A stretch of 13,152 nucleotides of DNA. Origin: Rubrivivax sp. (GTDB lineage: Bacteria > Pseudomonadota > Gammaproteobacteria > Burkholderiales > Burkholderiaceae_C). The stretch lies in assembly GCA_027484885.1 (NCBI GenBank), contig JAIXSD010000480.1, forward strand, positions 1-13,152. The letters are read 5' to 3'. Position numbers and translations under genes: made by a program. The notes under the pieces are model-generated. The model ran no database searches. It was given only the letters and a program-made list of their open reading frames with translations, and was not told the DNA's origin. Of the stretch, positions 1 through 7,159 are shown one piece after another. Numbering within the stretch: position 1 is the stretch's first letter; the number at the start of each line of letters is the position of its first letter.

Positions 1-416
1 CCGAGGCGGAAATCGAACAAAGCCTTGCGGTAGCCCTTGACCTCGGCGCTGCCCGCGGTGGCAAAGCGCACATGGCCGGGCAGATCGGCCATGCGGCGCG
101 GGAAGGCGCCGGGCAGGTATTCCTGGCCCCGTTCGAGCACGGCGATGCGCAAGGGCCGCTCGGGCGCGTCGGCCGCCGCACAGCGCGACAGGTACTCGGC
201 GGCGGCCGCGCCGCCGTAGCCGCTGCCGATGATGAGCACATCGAACAGTTCGCTGGCCGAGTCCTCGGCATCCGCCATTTCGGCGAGCAAGACCTCCAGA
301 CCGATGGAAATGTCGCGGGTGGCCCGCCTTGGTGCAGGTGCAGGCGCTGTTGCAGGTGCAGGTGCAGGCGCAGCGCTGGAGTTCTGGATGCGGGATGCTG
401 AAGCCGGAGTGGACAT
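1..416 (-). CDS. GMC-type FAD oxidoreductase (cholesterol-oxidase-like), N-terminal part only
   Basis: The visible 138 codons are the N-terminus of a flavin-dependent oxidoreductase; the rest lies off the left edge. Around residues 57-75 there is a dinucleotide-binding beta-alpha-beta start, FDVLIIGSGYGGAAAAEYL, with the GSGYGG form typical of cholesterol-oxidase-like GMC enzymes. A second strand ending in VLERG (the acidic residue that would hold the FAD ribose) and a following PGAFPRR segment fit the same family. The first ~47 residues are a low-complexity Ala/Pro/Ser extension with no clear signal peptide, encoded by a hexamer repeat. The ATG at 416 is the first usable start; an alternative ATG at 278, preceded at a rather long distance by GGAGG, would remove the whole extension and leave the FAD fold intact. 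The substrate cannot be told from this part. It is divergent from the lipoprotein gene, 167 bases apart. Confidence 0.8.
   Translation of the reverse strand, partial: MSTPASASRIQNSSAAPAPAPATAPAPAPRRATRDISIGLEVLLAEMADAEDSASELFDVLIIGSGYGGAAAAEYLSRCAAADAPERPLRIAVLERGQEYLPGAFPRRMADLPGHVRFATAGSAEVKGYRKALFDFRL
331..378. repeat. 24-bp tandem repeat of GGTGCA-type hexamers
   Basis: Two copies of a 24-base unit (331-354 and 355-378) are each built from hexamers GGTGCA, GGTGCA, GGCGCT/GGCGCA and a degenerate fourth unit. On the minus strand they encode the Ala-Pro run in the N-terminal tail of the GMC oxidoreductase. The unit length is a multiple of three, so slippage would change tail length without a frameshift. 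Confidence 0.85.
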
Positions 417-583
417 GAACGCAGTCTCACGGTGAACAGCCGCGCAGCATAACGGGAGGTGCACGCGGGTGGCGCTGCGAGTGTGGGGGCGGGGTGGGTC
501 CTCATGAAAACCCTGAGCGAATGCGCCCTCGGCTGACCCTGGATTCGCGCAGAATGCGCCGGCCATACCGGGAGGATTTTTCG

Positions 584-1081
584 ATGCGTCTGAGTTCAAC
601 TCTTGCGCTGCTGGCCGTCTCGGCCTTGTTCGCCGGCTGCGCCAGCTACCAGCCCATTCCAGCGGACTACAAAGGTCCGACCGCCACCGTGACCGATTCC
701 GGCCGCCTGGAAGACGGCACCAAGGCCCAGATGTTTGTGCTGGCCGAGATCGATGGCAAGCGCATCGACAACGCCATCGGCGACAGCGCCCGCGCCAGCC
801 AGGGCAAGGGCTTTGCGCTGACCACGGTGTTCACCAGCCGGGCGCTGCCGGCCCGGCCGATGAAGGTCAAGCTGGTCGCCAGCCACGCCACCGCCGCGCC
901 GATTCAGGCCATGGCCAGCCAGATGGCCGGCACCTGGTTTTCCACCGAGGGCATCGTGGATTTCAAGCCCGAGCCCGACGGCCAGTACGTGGTGCGCGGT
1001 GAGCTGAAGAAGCAAGGCTCCAGCGTCTGGATTGAAGATGCCAAGACCCGCCAGGCGGTGACCGCCAAGGTCGGTTCTTGA
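584..1081 (+). CDS. Small predicted outer-envelope lipoprotein, unknown function
   Basis: A 165-residue protein with a typical lipoprotein signal: Met-Arg, a hydrophobic stretch (residues 5-16), and the lipobox LFAGC with the acylated cysteine at residue 19. The mature part has no membrane segment and is predicted to sit in the periplasm, anchored to a membrane. The start at 584 is well supported: GGAGG at 571-575 lies 8 bases upstream, whereas the open frame extends to 494 without signal-peptide sense. I do not recognise a named family; the mature chain looks like a compact beta-rich domain (alternating segments such as KVKLVASH and YVVRGELKK). The stop overlaps the start of the next gene (TTGA), so the two are likely translated from one mRNA and may act together in the envelope. 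Confidence 0.8.
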   Translation: MRLSSTLALLAVSALFAGCASYQPIPADYKGPTATVTDSGRLEDGTKAQMFVLAEIDGKRIDNAIGDSARASQGKGFALTTVFTSRALPARPMKVKLVASHATAAPIQAMASQMAGTWFSTEGIVDFKPEPDGQYVVRGELKKQGSSVWIEDAKTRQAVTAKVGS

Positions 1082-2157
1082 GCCCATTGAGCCCATTGCG
1101 CCCACCCGCCCGGGCGCCCAGCGCACGCCGGCGCTGCCTCAAGCAATGGGGCGCCAGCGCGGCGGCCCTGGCCTTGCCCTGGGGCAGGGTGGATGCAAAT
1201 TCGCCCGACACGAAGCCGGCGCCGGCGCCGTCGGCGGGCTTGCTGGCCCGACCGCGTGCGCGCTTCAGCCTGCCCTTCCATCTGGTCAATGGCTACATCC
1301 TGATAGATGCCCGGGTCGGCTCGCGCGCGGGCCGCTTCATGTTCGACACCGGCACCGAGTTCCCTTTGTTCATCAACCGCCATGTGCTGCCCATGGCCAA
1401 GGACCAGTTCATGGCGCGCGGCCATGCCGCCTCGGGGCAGGCCCTGGTGCTGTACCGGCAGCGCGCAGCCCTGCGCGATCTGGTGCTGGCGGGGGAGCTG
1501 GCATTTGCGCCCCTGGCCGGGCTGCCGCATGCCGACTTCCGCTTTCTGGAGGCCGCCATCAGCGATCGCTTTCTGGGCACCCTGGGCCATGGCTTCAGTC
1601 GCGACTACGAATTTGTGCTGGACTACGACCAGCAGGTCCTGGATTTTTTGGCCCTGCCGCCGCCTGGGTCGGCGCAGGACGAGGCGCCGCAGTACACGCC
1701 AGATCCCGCGGCGCAGTTGCTGCTGGCCATGAAGTTTCGTCCCACCGGGGCAAACGGCAAGATGCCAGAGCTGGAGGTGCAGCTCGGGGAGCAGCAGGGG
1801 GAGCAGCAGGGGGAGCGGAGGGGGGATCAGCGCCTGCGTGCCACCGTGGACACCGGCAATCTGGGCAGCCTGCGCCTGAGCCCGGCCTTGCGCGAGCAGT
1901 TGGAAGCCCAGGGCCTGCTGCGTGTCATGCCCGGGCGCTATCTGCTGGGCCAGCCTTCGCAGCATCTGCGCGCCAGCCTCAGCGGGCTGAGCATCCAGGG
2001 CGTGGCCCTGGCGCCCTTGCACGACCTGCACTTGACCCTGGACGCCAGCGATGCGCCGGGCCAGGGCCCGCATCTGGGGCTGGGCTATCAGTTCCTCAAA
2101 TCCTATGTGTCGGTCTGGAACTACCGGCGTGCGGAGATCCGCCTGTACCGGCCCTGA
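1078..2157 (+). CDS. Exported retropepsin/pepsin-like aspartic protease homologue with two DTG motifs
   Basis: A 359-residue protein with two aspartic-protease signatures, FMFDTG (residues 87-92) and ATVDTGN (255-261), each followed by hydrophobic residues. The two-lobed layout suggests an intramolecular pair of catalytic aspartates, as opposed to a single-DTG homodimer. A C-terminal LGYQFLKSY segment (335-343) fits the closing part of this fold. The N-terminus has RRRCLK (17-22), close to the Tat consensus RRxFLK, then an Ala-rich hydrophobic run ending near VDA-N (40/41), so Tat export is plausible. There is no in-frame ATG before the first DTG region. I chose TTG at 1078 (AAGG 7 bases upstream, overlapping the previous stop); TTG at 1087 or 1096 are alternatives. 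A Gln/Gly/Glu-rich insert (238-249) lies between the lobes. Cleavage activity and substrate are unknown. Confidence 0.78.
   Translation: MSPLSPLRPPARAPSARRRCLKQWGASAAALALPWGRVDANSPDTKPAPAPSAGLLARPRARFSLPFHLVNGYILIDARVGSRAGRFMFDTGTEFPLFINRHVLPMAKDQFMARGHAASGQALVLYRQRAALRDLVLAGELAFAPLAGLPHADFRFLEAAISDRFLGTLGHGFSRDYEFVLDYDQQVLDFLALPPPGSAQDEAPQYTPDPAAQLLLAMKFRPTGANGKMPELEVQLGEQQGEQQGERRGDQRLRATVDTGNLGSLRLSPALREQLEAQGLLRVMPGRYLLGQPSQHLRASLSGLSIQGVALAPLHDLHLTLDASDAPGQGPHLGLGYQFLKSYVSVWNYRRAEIRLYRP
1786..1821 (+). repeat. 12-bp in-frame tandem repeat inside the aspartic protease-like gene
   Basis: GGGGAGCAGCAG occurs at 1786-1797 and 1798-1809, followed by a degenerate third copy (GGGGAGCGGAGG). 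It encodes the Gly-Glu-Gln-Gln linker between the two DTG lobes. Copy changes would add or remove four residues and keep the frame. Confidence 0.85.
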
Positions 2158-2163
2158 GCCCCC

Positions 2164-2209
2164 ACCGCACCGCGCCGTACCGCACCGCGCTGGGCCGCGC
2201 CCGGCCCAG
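2164..2209. repeat. 12-bp direct repeat followed by an 8-bp perfect hairpin after the protease gene
   Basis: ACCGCACCGCGC is present twice (2164-2175, 2179-2190; period 15). The second copy runs into a perfect inverted repeat, CTGGGCCG / CGGCCCAG (2190-2197 and 2202-2209, loop CGCC). The hairpin lies 32 bases after the stop codon at 2157 and could mark the mRNA 3' end, but there is no T-run, so it is not a standard intrinsic terminator. It could block exonucleases or be a site for a dyad-binding protein. Confidence 0.6.
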
Positions 2210-2285
2210 AACGGGTCGTGCGGCCGTGAACGATGTCTCACGGCAGGGTTCATCCTAGGGTTTTCCCTTGATTTGTGAGCGAGTC

Positions 2286-2299
2286 TTGATCACAATCAA
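2286..2299. promoter_or_regulatory. Perfect FNR/ANR-family operator upstream of the chemoreceptor
   Basis: TTGATCACAATCAA is a perfect match to the established FNR-type consensus TTGAT-N4-ATCAA. It lies ~40 bases before the riboswitch candidate and ~460 before the chemoreceptor start. A possible sigma-70 promoter overlaps it: TTGATT at 2268-2273 and CACAAT at 2291-2296, spacing 17. With that promoter the bound regulator would repress; with a start site near 2334 it would sit at about -41.5 and activate. The sequence does not decide between these. An FNR-, ANR- or DNR-like protein sensing low oxygen or nitric oxide is the likely ligand. Confidence 0.7.
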
Positions 2300-2339
2300 A
2301 TACCAGTTCGAAACCAGCTACCCGCAGGGCTTGAGAACT

Positions 2340-2432
2340 GGTGTTGGCACACCCGATTGAAAAACGGGGTCGCAAAGCTTCCGGTCTACGACCGCGGTGG
2401 CACTGATGAGGGGTTCGGGCTCGCCCGCGCCG
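2340..2432 (+). ncRNA. Probable cyclic-di-GMP-I (GEMM) riboswitch aptamer
   Basis: The order of conserved elements matches the c-di-GMP-I class: GGCACACC (2346-2353, family GGCAAACC), a hairpin CCCG-A-TT-GAAA-AA-CGGG (2352-2368) with the expected GAAA tetraloop, then GGGTCGCAAAGC (2367-2378; family GGGACGCAAAGCC), TCCGGTCTA (2380-2388; family TCCGGCCTA), and a 3' part TGATGAGGGGTT (2404-2415) resembling the family's ATGGTAGCCGGGTT. The GAAA tetraloop and the CGCAAAG core are the strongest points. The 3' half and the closing helix are weaker matches, so this is a candidate and not certain. GEMM RNAs are known upstream of chemoreceptor genes, which fits the gene downstream. Confidence 0.6.
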
Positions 2433-2756
2433 CACGCCTTCAGCCCGTCACCGCGCGCCACGACAGCGGGGCCGCCACAGCCTGACAAGGAGGGCGGGTT
2501 CTTCCCGGCCGCGCCAGCGAACCTGCTCGCAAGTTCGCCATCCACCCGGCGCCATGCGCGCCCGATCTCAGGCCTGTGTTCATCGTCTGACGCGTTCCGC
2601 CCGCTCTCACCGACCGGGCGCCGGCTTGTCTTTGGCGATCGCGATTCCTTTTCCATTCTTGCCGCCTCTTGGCCTCGGTTTCCGGGGCCTGAGCAGCGGC
2701 CTGCATGGCTGTGCGAATGACCGAATCAACGACGACCGACCGCCTGGACCCTGACG
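2433..2756 (+). other. Long untranslated leader between aptamer and chemoreceptor start
   Basis: About 320 bases without a supportable gene. It contains an AAGGAGG at 2488-2494 that resembles a strong ribosome site but has no start codon at a usable distance. This motif is partly buried in a hairpin (2492-2498 with 2504-2510, one mismatch, loop TTCTT). No T-run follows, so a transcription-terminator expression platform is not evident. A short ATG frame at 2705 overlaps the chemoreceptor start in another frame and has no recognisable product. Confidence 0.45.
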
Positions 2757-4778
2757 ATGTTTGCCTCCCCCGCTGTTCCTGCTGCTGCTTCTTCTTCCTC
2801 TTCAAGCCATCACGCCATTCAGGTCGCGCAAGCCGCCGGCCGCCCCAGCGCCCTGGCCCGCCGCGTGGCCTGGATCGGCGGCCTCGGTGTGGCCGTGCTG
2901 ATCGGCCTGACCACCCTGGGGCTGAGCCTGCAATCGACCGGCGTGGAGCGCGAGCGCGCCGCCGAACTGGCCGCCAGCGAGGCCGCCTCGGTGGCCCGCA
3001 TGGCCGATGCCTTTGACAACAGCGCGCGGCTGATGGTCGAGCGCTTCTACAACACCTTTGCCAGCGAGTTCCAGGGCAGCTTCAGCCTCAGCGCCGATGG
3101 CCGTGACTTGCAGTTCGAGCAGACCCGCCTGGCCGGCAATTTCGAGGCGGTGGACCGCTTCAGCCGCAACTCGGGCGGCGCCGCCACCATCTTCATGCGC
3201 CAGGGCGATGACTTTCTGCGCATCAGCACCTCGCTCAAGAAAGAAAACGGCGAGCGCGCCGTGGGCACCCTGCTGGGCAGCGGCCATCCGGCCTATGCCA
3301 AGCTGATGGAAGGCCAGCCCTACGTCGGCCGCGCCGTGCTCTTCGGCCGTCCCTTCATGAACCACTACCAGCCGGTCAAGGACGCCGGCGGCCGGGTGGT
3401 CGGCATCCTGTTTGTGGGCTTCGACACCTCGGAGTTCCAGCGCTCGCTGGAGCAGATGACGCGCGAGGTGAAGCTGTTTGAGACCGGCGGCCTCTACCTG
3501 GTGGACCCGACCGGGGCCAAGGGCCAGCCCCTGCTGCGCGCCCACCCCAGCCAGGCCGGCAAGCCGGTGGCCGAGGTGAGCCCTGAGGCCGATCGCTTTC
3601 TGCAGGAGGTGTTCAAGAAGCCGGCCGGTTTCGCCGGCCCGGCGCCGGCCTTGCTGAACCCCAAGCACAAGGACAGCTGGCTGGTGGGCCAGCGCAGCGA
3701 AGCCACCGGCCTGTGGGTGCTGGCCGAGGTTTCGGACGCCGAGGCCTTGCGCGCGCACTGGCGCGTGCAGCGCAATCTCTGGCTGACCCTGGGCCTGGCC
3801 AGCCTGGCCCTGGCGGCCGGTTTGTACGGGCTGCTGCGCCGCTGGGTGGGACAGCCGCTGGCTGCACTCAATGCCGCCGTGCTGCGCGTGGCCGAGGGCG
3901 ATCTGTCCCAGCCGGTGCAGGCTTTGCGTCATGACGATCTGGGCCTGCTGGCCGGCAATGTCGAGCGCATGCGCTTGCAGCTGGCCCGCACCATCGGCTC
4001 GGTGCGCCTGGCCACCGATGGCATCTCCACCGCCAGCTCGCAAGTCGCCGCCGGCAGCCAGGACCTGTCCAGCCGCACCGAGAGCGGCGCCAGCAGCCTG
4101 CAGCAGATTGCCAGCTCGGTCGAGCAGCTGACCGTGGCGGTCACGCAAACGGCCGAGTCCGCCGGTGTCGCCAGCGATCTGGCCCTCAGCGCCAATGCCG
4201 CCGCCCAGCAGGGCGGCGAGGTGATGGAGCAGTTGGTGCAGACCATGGACGGCATCAGCCGCGCCAGCGGCAAGATCAGCGAGGTCATCGGCACCATCGA
4301 CGCGATCGCCTTCCAGACCAACATCCTGGCGCTCAATGCCGCCGTCGAGGCCGCCCGTGCCGGCGAGCAGGGCCGCGGCTTCGCCGTGGTGGCCAAGGAG
4401 GTGCGCAGCCTGGCCCAGCACTGCGCCGAATCGGCGCGCGAGATCAAGGGCTTGATCAGCGGCAGCAGCGAGCGGGTTGATGCCGGCCTGAAGCTGGTGC
4501 AAACCGCCGGCCGCTCCATGGGCGAGATCGTCAGTAGCATCGACCGCGTCAGCACGGCCGTGGCCGAGATCAACGAAGCCACGCGCGAGCAAGGCGCCGG
4601 CCTCGGCCAGGTCAATTCGGCCATCACCGATCTGGACGCCAGCACGCAGCAGAACGCCGCCCTGGTGGAAGAGAGCGCCGCCGCGGCCGAGAGCCTGCAT
4701 GCCCAGGCTCAGACCCTGGTGGATCTGGTGCGCGGCTTCCACCTGCTGCAGGCGCAGGCCGCACCGGCCCGGGCCTGA
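2757..4778 (+). CDS. Methyl-accepting chemotaxis protein with Cache 3/Cache 2 sensor
   Basis: A 673-residue transmembrane chemoreceptor. The order is: Ser/Ala-rich cytoplasmic N-terminus (1-34), TM1 (about 37-58), a periplasmic ligand domain (about 60-338) with Cache-type segments such as [14 protein letters not shown] (145-158) and [12 protein letters not shown] (212-223), TM2 (about 341-360), HAMP (about 361-412, containing [10 protein letters not shown]), and a long coiled-coil signalling domain. The hairpin tip that binds CheA/CheW is intact: [20 protein letters not shown] (514-533), continuing through [15 protein letters not shown]. The C-terminus ends in APARA with no CheR/CheB-binding pentapeptide. 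The periplasmic domain probably binds a small metabolite, unknown here. The ATG at 2757 has only a weak GGA ribosome site. Expression is probably set by the FNR-type box and c-di-GMP aptamer in its leader. No other chemotaxis genes are adjacent. Confidence 0.93.
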   Translation: MFASPAVPAAASSSSSSHHAIQVAQAAGRPSALARRVAWIGGLGVAVLIGLTTLGLSLQSTGVERERAAELAASEAASVARMADAFDNSARLMVERFYNTFASEFQGSFSLSADGRDLQFEQTRLAGNFEAVDRFSRNSGGAATIFMRQGDDFLRISTSLKKENGERAVGTLLGSGHPAYAKLMEGQPYVGRAVLFGRPFMNHYQPVKDAGGRVVGILFVGFDTSEFQRSLEQMTREVKLFETGGLYLVDPTGAKGQPLLRAHPSQAGKPVAEVSPEADRFLQEVFKKPAGFAGPAPALLNPKHKDSWLVGQRSEATGLWVLAEVSDAEALRAHWRVQRNLWLTLGLASLALAAGLYGLLRRWVGQPLAALNAAVLRVAEGDLSQPVQALRHDDLGLLAGNVERMRLQLARTIGSVRLATDGISTASSQVAAGSQDLSSRTESGASSLQQIASSVEQLTVAVTQTAESAGVASDLALSANAAAQQGGEVMEQLVQTMDGISRASGKISEVIGTIDAIAFQTNILALNAAVEAARAGEQGRGFAVVAKEVRSLAQHCAESAREIKGLISGSSERVDAGLKLVQTAGRSMGEIVSSIDRVSTAVAEINEATREQGAGLGQVNSAITDLDASTQQNAALVEESAAAAESLHAQAQTLVDLVRGFHLLQAQAAPARA

Positions 4779-4809
4779 GTTTCGGCAGGGGGGCTTGGCT
4801 CTGCGAAAC
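4779..4809 (+). other. Inverted repeat directly after the chemoreceptor stop
   Basis: GTTTCG-G-CAG (4779-4788) pairs with CTGCGAAAC (4801-4809): nine base pairs with one bulged G and a 12-base loop. It begins on the base after the stop codon. No T-run follows, so it is more likely an mRNA 3'-end stabiliser or a weak or Rho-assisted terminator than a classical terminator. Confidence 0.5.
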
Positions 4810-4857
4810 TGCGAGCTTCATCGGACGCCGTTCGATTTGGCCTGGACCTGATTCACC

Positions 4858-5364
4858 ATGAGCGACACCTCTGCCTCTTCTTCCTCCTCAGCCGCAGCCC
4901 AAGCCGAGCCGGTGCAAGCACGCGTCGACTGGGCCGCGTTCGAGGCCCATGCCGGTGGCGTGGTCAGCGCCTTGCGCGACTACAGCCGCGCGGTCGACGC
5001 CTCAGGCCTGGACAAGGGCCTGGTCGAGCTGCTCAAGCTGCGCGCCTCGCAGATCAATGGCTGCGCCTTTTGCCTGCAGTTCCATCTGAACCTGGGGCGC
5101 AAGCTGGGCCTGCCGCAGCGCCAGCTGGACCAGCTGGCCGCCTGGCGCGATTCGCATGCCTTCAGCGCCCGCGAGCGTGCCGCCCTGGCCTGGACCGAGG
5201 CTCTGACCCGCATGGCCGCCGCCCCGGTGGAGGGCAGCCTGTATGCCGATCTGCAAGCCCAGTTCAGCGAAGGCGAGATCGCCAATCTGACCGCGGCCAT
5301 CGCCGCCATCAATGCCTGGAACCGCATCGCAGGCACCCTGCGCTTCACCCCGCCGGGCGGCTGA
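4858..5364 (+). CDS. AhpD-like / carboxymuconolactone decarboxylase family protein
   Basis: A 168-residue cytoplasmic protein with the core AhpD signature: VELLKLRASQINGCAFC (56-72), giving CxxC at 69-72 and a histidine at 76 (C-A-F-C-x-x-x-H). In AhpD-type enzymes this trio and the upstream glutamate (Glu57) form the peroxidatic/disulfide-reducing centre. The following helices (AWTEALTRMA 111-120, INAWNRIAGTLRF 151-163) fit the all-helical fold. Such stand-alone members are thought to act in peroxide or disulfide stress; the substrate of this one is unknown. The first ~20 residues are a Ser/Ala-rich tail. The ATG at 4858 has no strong ribosome site. The YidD-like gene begins 10 bases after the stop, so the two are likely an operon. 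Confidence 0.87.
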   Translation: MSDTSASSSSSAAAQAEPVQARVDWAAFEAHAGGVVSALRDYSRAVDASGLDKGLVELLKLRASQINGCAFCLQFHLNLGRKLGLPQRQLDQLAAWRDSHAFSARERAALAWTEALTRMAAAPVEGSLYADLQAQFSEGEIANLTAAIAAINAWNRIAGTLRFTPPGG

Positions 5365-5374
5365 TCCCTTGTCG

Positions 5375-5875
5375 ATGCCAAGCCGGCGCCTGGGTGGGCT
5401 GCAGATCCTGGCCTTGGCCCTGATCCGGGGCTACCAGCGCTTTCTGTCCCCGCATAAAGGCTTTGTCTGCGCCTATCGCGTGCATCGCCGGCATGCGGCC
5501 GGCTGCTCGGCCCTGGGCTACCGGGCCATCCGCCGCCTGGGTTTGTGGCGCGGCCTGGGCGTCTTGCGCCTGCGGCTGGCGGCTTGTGGTGCGCTGCACC
5601 GGCGCTGCCAGGCTGAGGTGGCCGAGCAGGGCGGGCGCCTGCGCCGGCCGCTGGCGGCCCAGCGCGGGGACTGCGATTGCGGCTGCGATGTCGGTGACCT
5701 GGGCGGCTGCAACAGCTGCGATGCCGGCGACGGATCTCGCATCTTCAGCCGCCTGATCGACGGCTGCAGCTGCTGTGATTGCGGCTGTGATGGCTGGGGG
5801 CGGGATCGCAAAAAGCCGCCCGCCAAACCGAGCTGGCGCTACCGAAAACGCCAGCCTCGCGATCGCGATCGATAG
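5375..5875 (+). CDS. YidD-like membrane protein insertion factor with a cysteine-rich C-terminal tail
   Basis: 166 residues. The N-terminal half resembles YidD (membrane protein insertion efficiency factor): LALALIRGYQRFLSPHKG (12-29) matches the family's IRxYQxFLSPxKG signature, and C44 in AAGCSALGYRAI (41-52) corresponds to its YPTCSxYAxEAI segment. YidD is a small amphipathic inner-face protein that aids YidC and Sec insertion. The usual length is ~70-90 residues; this one adds ~80 more with two similar cysteine clusters, DCDCGCD (99-105) and CCDCGCD (133-139), then a basic end (RKKP...RYRKRQPRDRDR). The clusters could bind metal, which is inference. The ATG at 5375 is chosen because it removes an N-terminus overlapping the upstream gene; TTG at 5369 is possible. 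It ends 10 bases before the convergent diguanylate cyclase stop, with a CGATCGCGATCG palindrome (5860-5871) at its end. Confidence 0.72.
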   Translation: MPSRRLGGLQILALALIRGYQRFLSPHKGFVCAYRVHRRHAAGCSALGYRAIRRLGLWRGLGVLRLRLAACGALHRRCQAEVAEQGGRLRRPLAAQRGDCDCGCDVGDLGGCNSCDAGDGSRIFSRLIDGCSCCDCGCDGWGRDRKKPPAKPSWRYRKRQPRDRDR

Positions 5876-5885
5876 CGCTGGTGCT

Positions 5886-7058
5886 TCAGGCGGACATCGC
5901 CTGGATGCGCGGCTCGTGGCTCAGCACCACCCGGTTGCGCCCCTCGGCCTTGGCGCGGTAGAGCGCCTGATCGGCCGCGTCCACCAGGCGCAGGGCCAGG
6001 GCCTGCTTGTCGTCGGGCTCGCGGCTGCCTTCGGGCGCGCGCTCCAGCATGGCCAGGCCCACCGAGACGGTGGCCGGGATGAACTCGCCGCTGGGCAGCA
6101 GCAGGGCTCGGGCGGCGATGCTGGCGCGGATGCGCTCGGCGATCTCGCGCGCGTGCTGCAGCGGCGCCTGCGGCAGCAGCACCACGAACTCTTCGCCGCC
6201 AAAGCGGGCAATCGTGTCGCCCAGGCGCAGCTGCGACTGGATCAGGTGGCCGATGCTGCGCAGCACCTCGTCACCGGCCGGGTGGCCGTGACGGTCATTG
6301 ATGGATTTGAAGTGATCCAGGTCCAGAAACAGGCAGGCCAGGTCGTGGCGGTAGCGGCGGGCTTGCGCGATCTCGATCAGGCAGCGGTGCTCGAAGTAGC
6401 GGCGGTTGTGCACGCCGGTCAGCATGTCGGTCAGGCCGGCCAGCTTGAGCCGCTCCTGGTTGAGCGCGCTGTCCAGGCAGACCGAAACGATGGCGGCCAG
6501 GCGCTCCAGCAGCTGGGTGCCGGCGCCGCGCTCGTAGCGGCTCGGGTCGCTGCTGCCGAAATGCAGGCTGCCGATCAGCTCGCCGTGGCGTGACAGGGGC
6601 AGCAGGGCCACCGAGGCCAGGGTGGCATGGCGCGCAGCATGGGGCGCGCCAAACAGCGGGCGGTGGCGCTGCTCGTTGAAGGGGCCCAGCCAGGGCTGGT
6701 GCAGCTGGCCCTGGAACAGCGGCGCGATGGGCGCGATGCTGGGCAGCAGGGTCAGGCCGTCCAGCGGCGCGGGTTCGTGATGGTTGGGGCCTTCGTGGCG
6801 GTGGCGCTCGGCGTCCAGCATGCGGCTGGCCTCGTCGTCGCGGTCCAGCAGCACCATGGACACGGCATCGATGCCAAAGGCCTGGCGGTAGTCGTTGAGC
6901 AGCAGGCTCAGCAGCTCGGCCATGGAGCGGGCGCCGATCAGCCGGTGTTCCAGCTGGTCGAAGCGGCGCATCTTCTCTTCGTTGTTGCGCGCTTCGCGCA
7001 AAAGGCTGTCCAACTGCCGGCGCAGGGCCTGGTTTTCTGCCTGGAGATCGCTGTCCAT
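5886..7058 (-). CDS. Diguanylate cyclase, GAF/DUF484-like sensor plus GGDEF
   Basis: 390 residues. A short coiled coil (1-38) leads into a GAF- or DUF484-like sensory domain (about 40-195; ALLPLSRHGELIGSLHFGS near 151-169), then a GGDEF domain (about 205-380) that makes cyclic-di-GMP from two GTP. Active-site features are present: LDLDHFKSINDRHGH (245-259, metal aspartates), AGDEVL (261-266), and the signature GGEEF (287-291). The product-inhibition I-site RxxD is intact as RLGD (278-281), exactly five residues before GGEEF, so feedback inhibition is expected. There is no transmembrane segment, so it is probably cytosolic; the ligand is unknown. It is the last gene of a minus-strand run of three, 101 bases after the ParB-like gene. 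No clear ribosome site precedes the ATG at 7058, although the N-terminus reads as a normal coiled coil. Confidence 0.93.
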   Translation of the reverse strand: MDSDLQAENQALRRQLDSLLREARNNEEKMRRFDQLEHRLIGARSMAELLSLLLNDYRQAFGIDAVSMVLLDRDDEASRMLDAERHRHEGPNHHEPAPLDGLTLLPSIAPIAPLFQGQLHQPWLGPFNEQRHRPLFGAPHAARHATLASVALLPLSRHGELIGSLHFGSSDPSRYERGAGTQLLERLAAIVSVCLDSALNQERLKLAGLTDMLTGVHNRRYFEHRCLIEIAQARRYRHDLACLFLDLDHFKSINDRHGHPAGDEVLRSIGHLIQSQLRLGDTIARFGGEEFVVLLPQAPLQHAREIAERIRASIAARALLLPSGEFIPATVSVGLAMLERAPEGSREPDDKQALALRLVDAADQALYRAKAEGRNRVVLSHEPRIQAMSA

Positions 7059-7082
7059 CGGGTGCTTGCTGAGGGAAGGGTG

Positions 7083-7100
7083 GAGGCCGCGGTGGGCCTC
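7083..7100 (-). other. Small hairpin in the leader of the diguanylate cyclase gene
   Basis: GAGGCC / GGCCTC (7083-7088, 7095-7100), six base pairs, loop of six, 25 bases before the diguanylate cyclase start. No T-run follows in the minus direction. It may affect translation or be chance in GC-rich DNA. Confidence 0.35.
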
Positions 7101-7159
7101 ACTGTAGCCGCTCCGCGGGGCGATCCAGGCCAGTTTCGCGATCAGGCGCTGCGGCTGTG

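Noticed and set aside
904..2253. Minus-strand 449-codon frame over the lipoprotein and protease genes
   Set aside because: Gln/Arg/Ala-rich without motifs; the opposite strand carries a lipobox, ribosome site and DTG motifs.
2705..3016. Small gene overlapping the chemoreceptor start
   Set aside because: Translation is Cys/Phe and Arg-rich out of frame with the receptor; no motif or ribosome site.
2802..4742. Long open frame on the minus strand opposite the chemoreceptor
   Set aside because: Low-complexity Ala/Gly/His/Leu translation typical of a GC-rich antisense frame; the plus-strand receptor is unambiguous.
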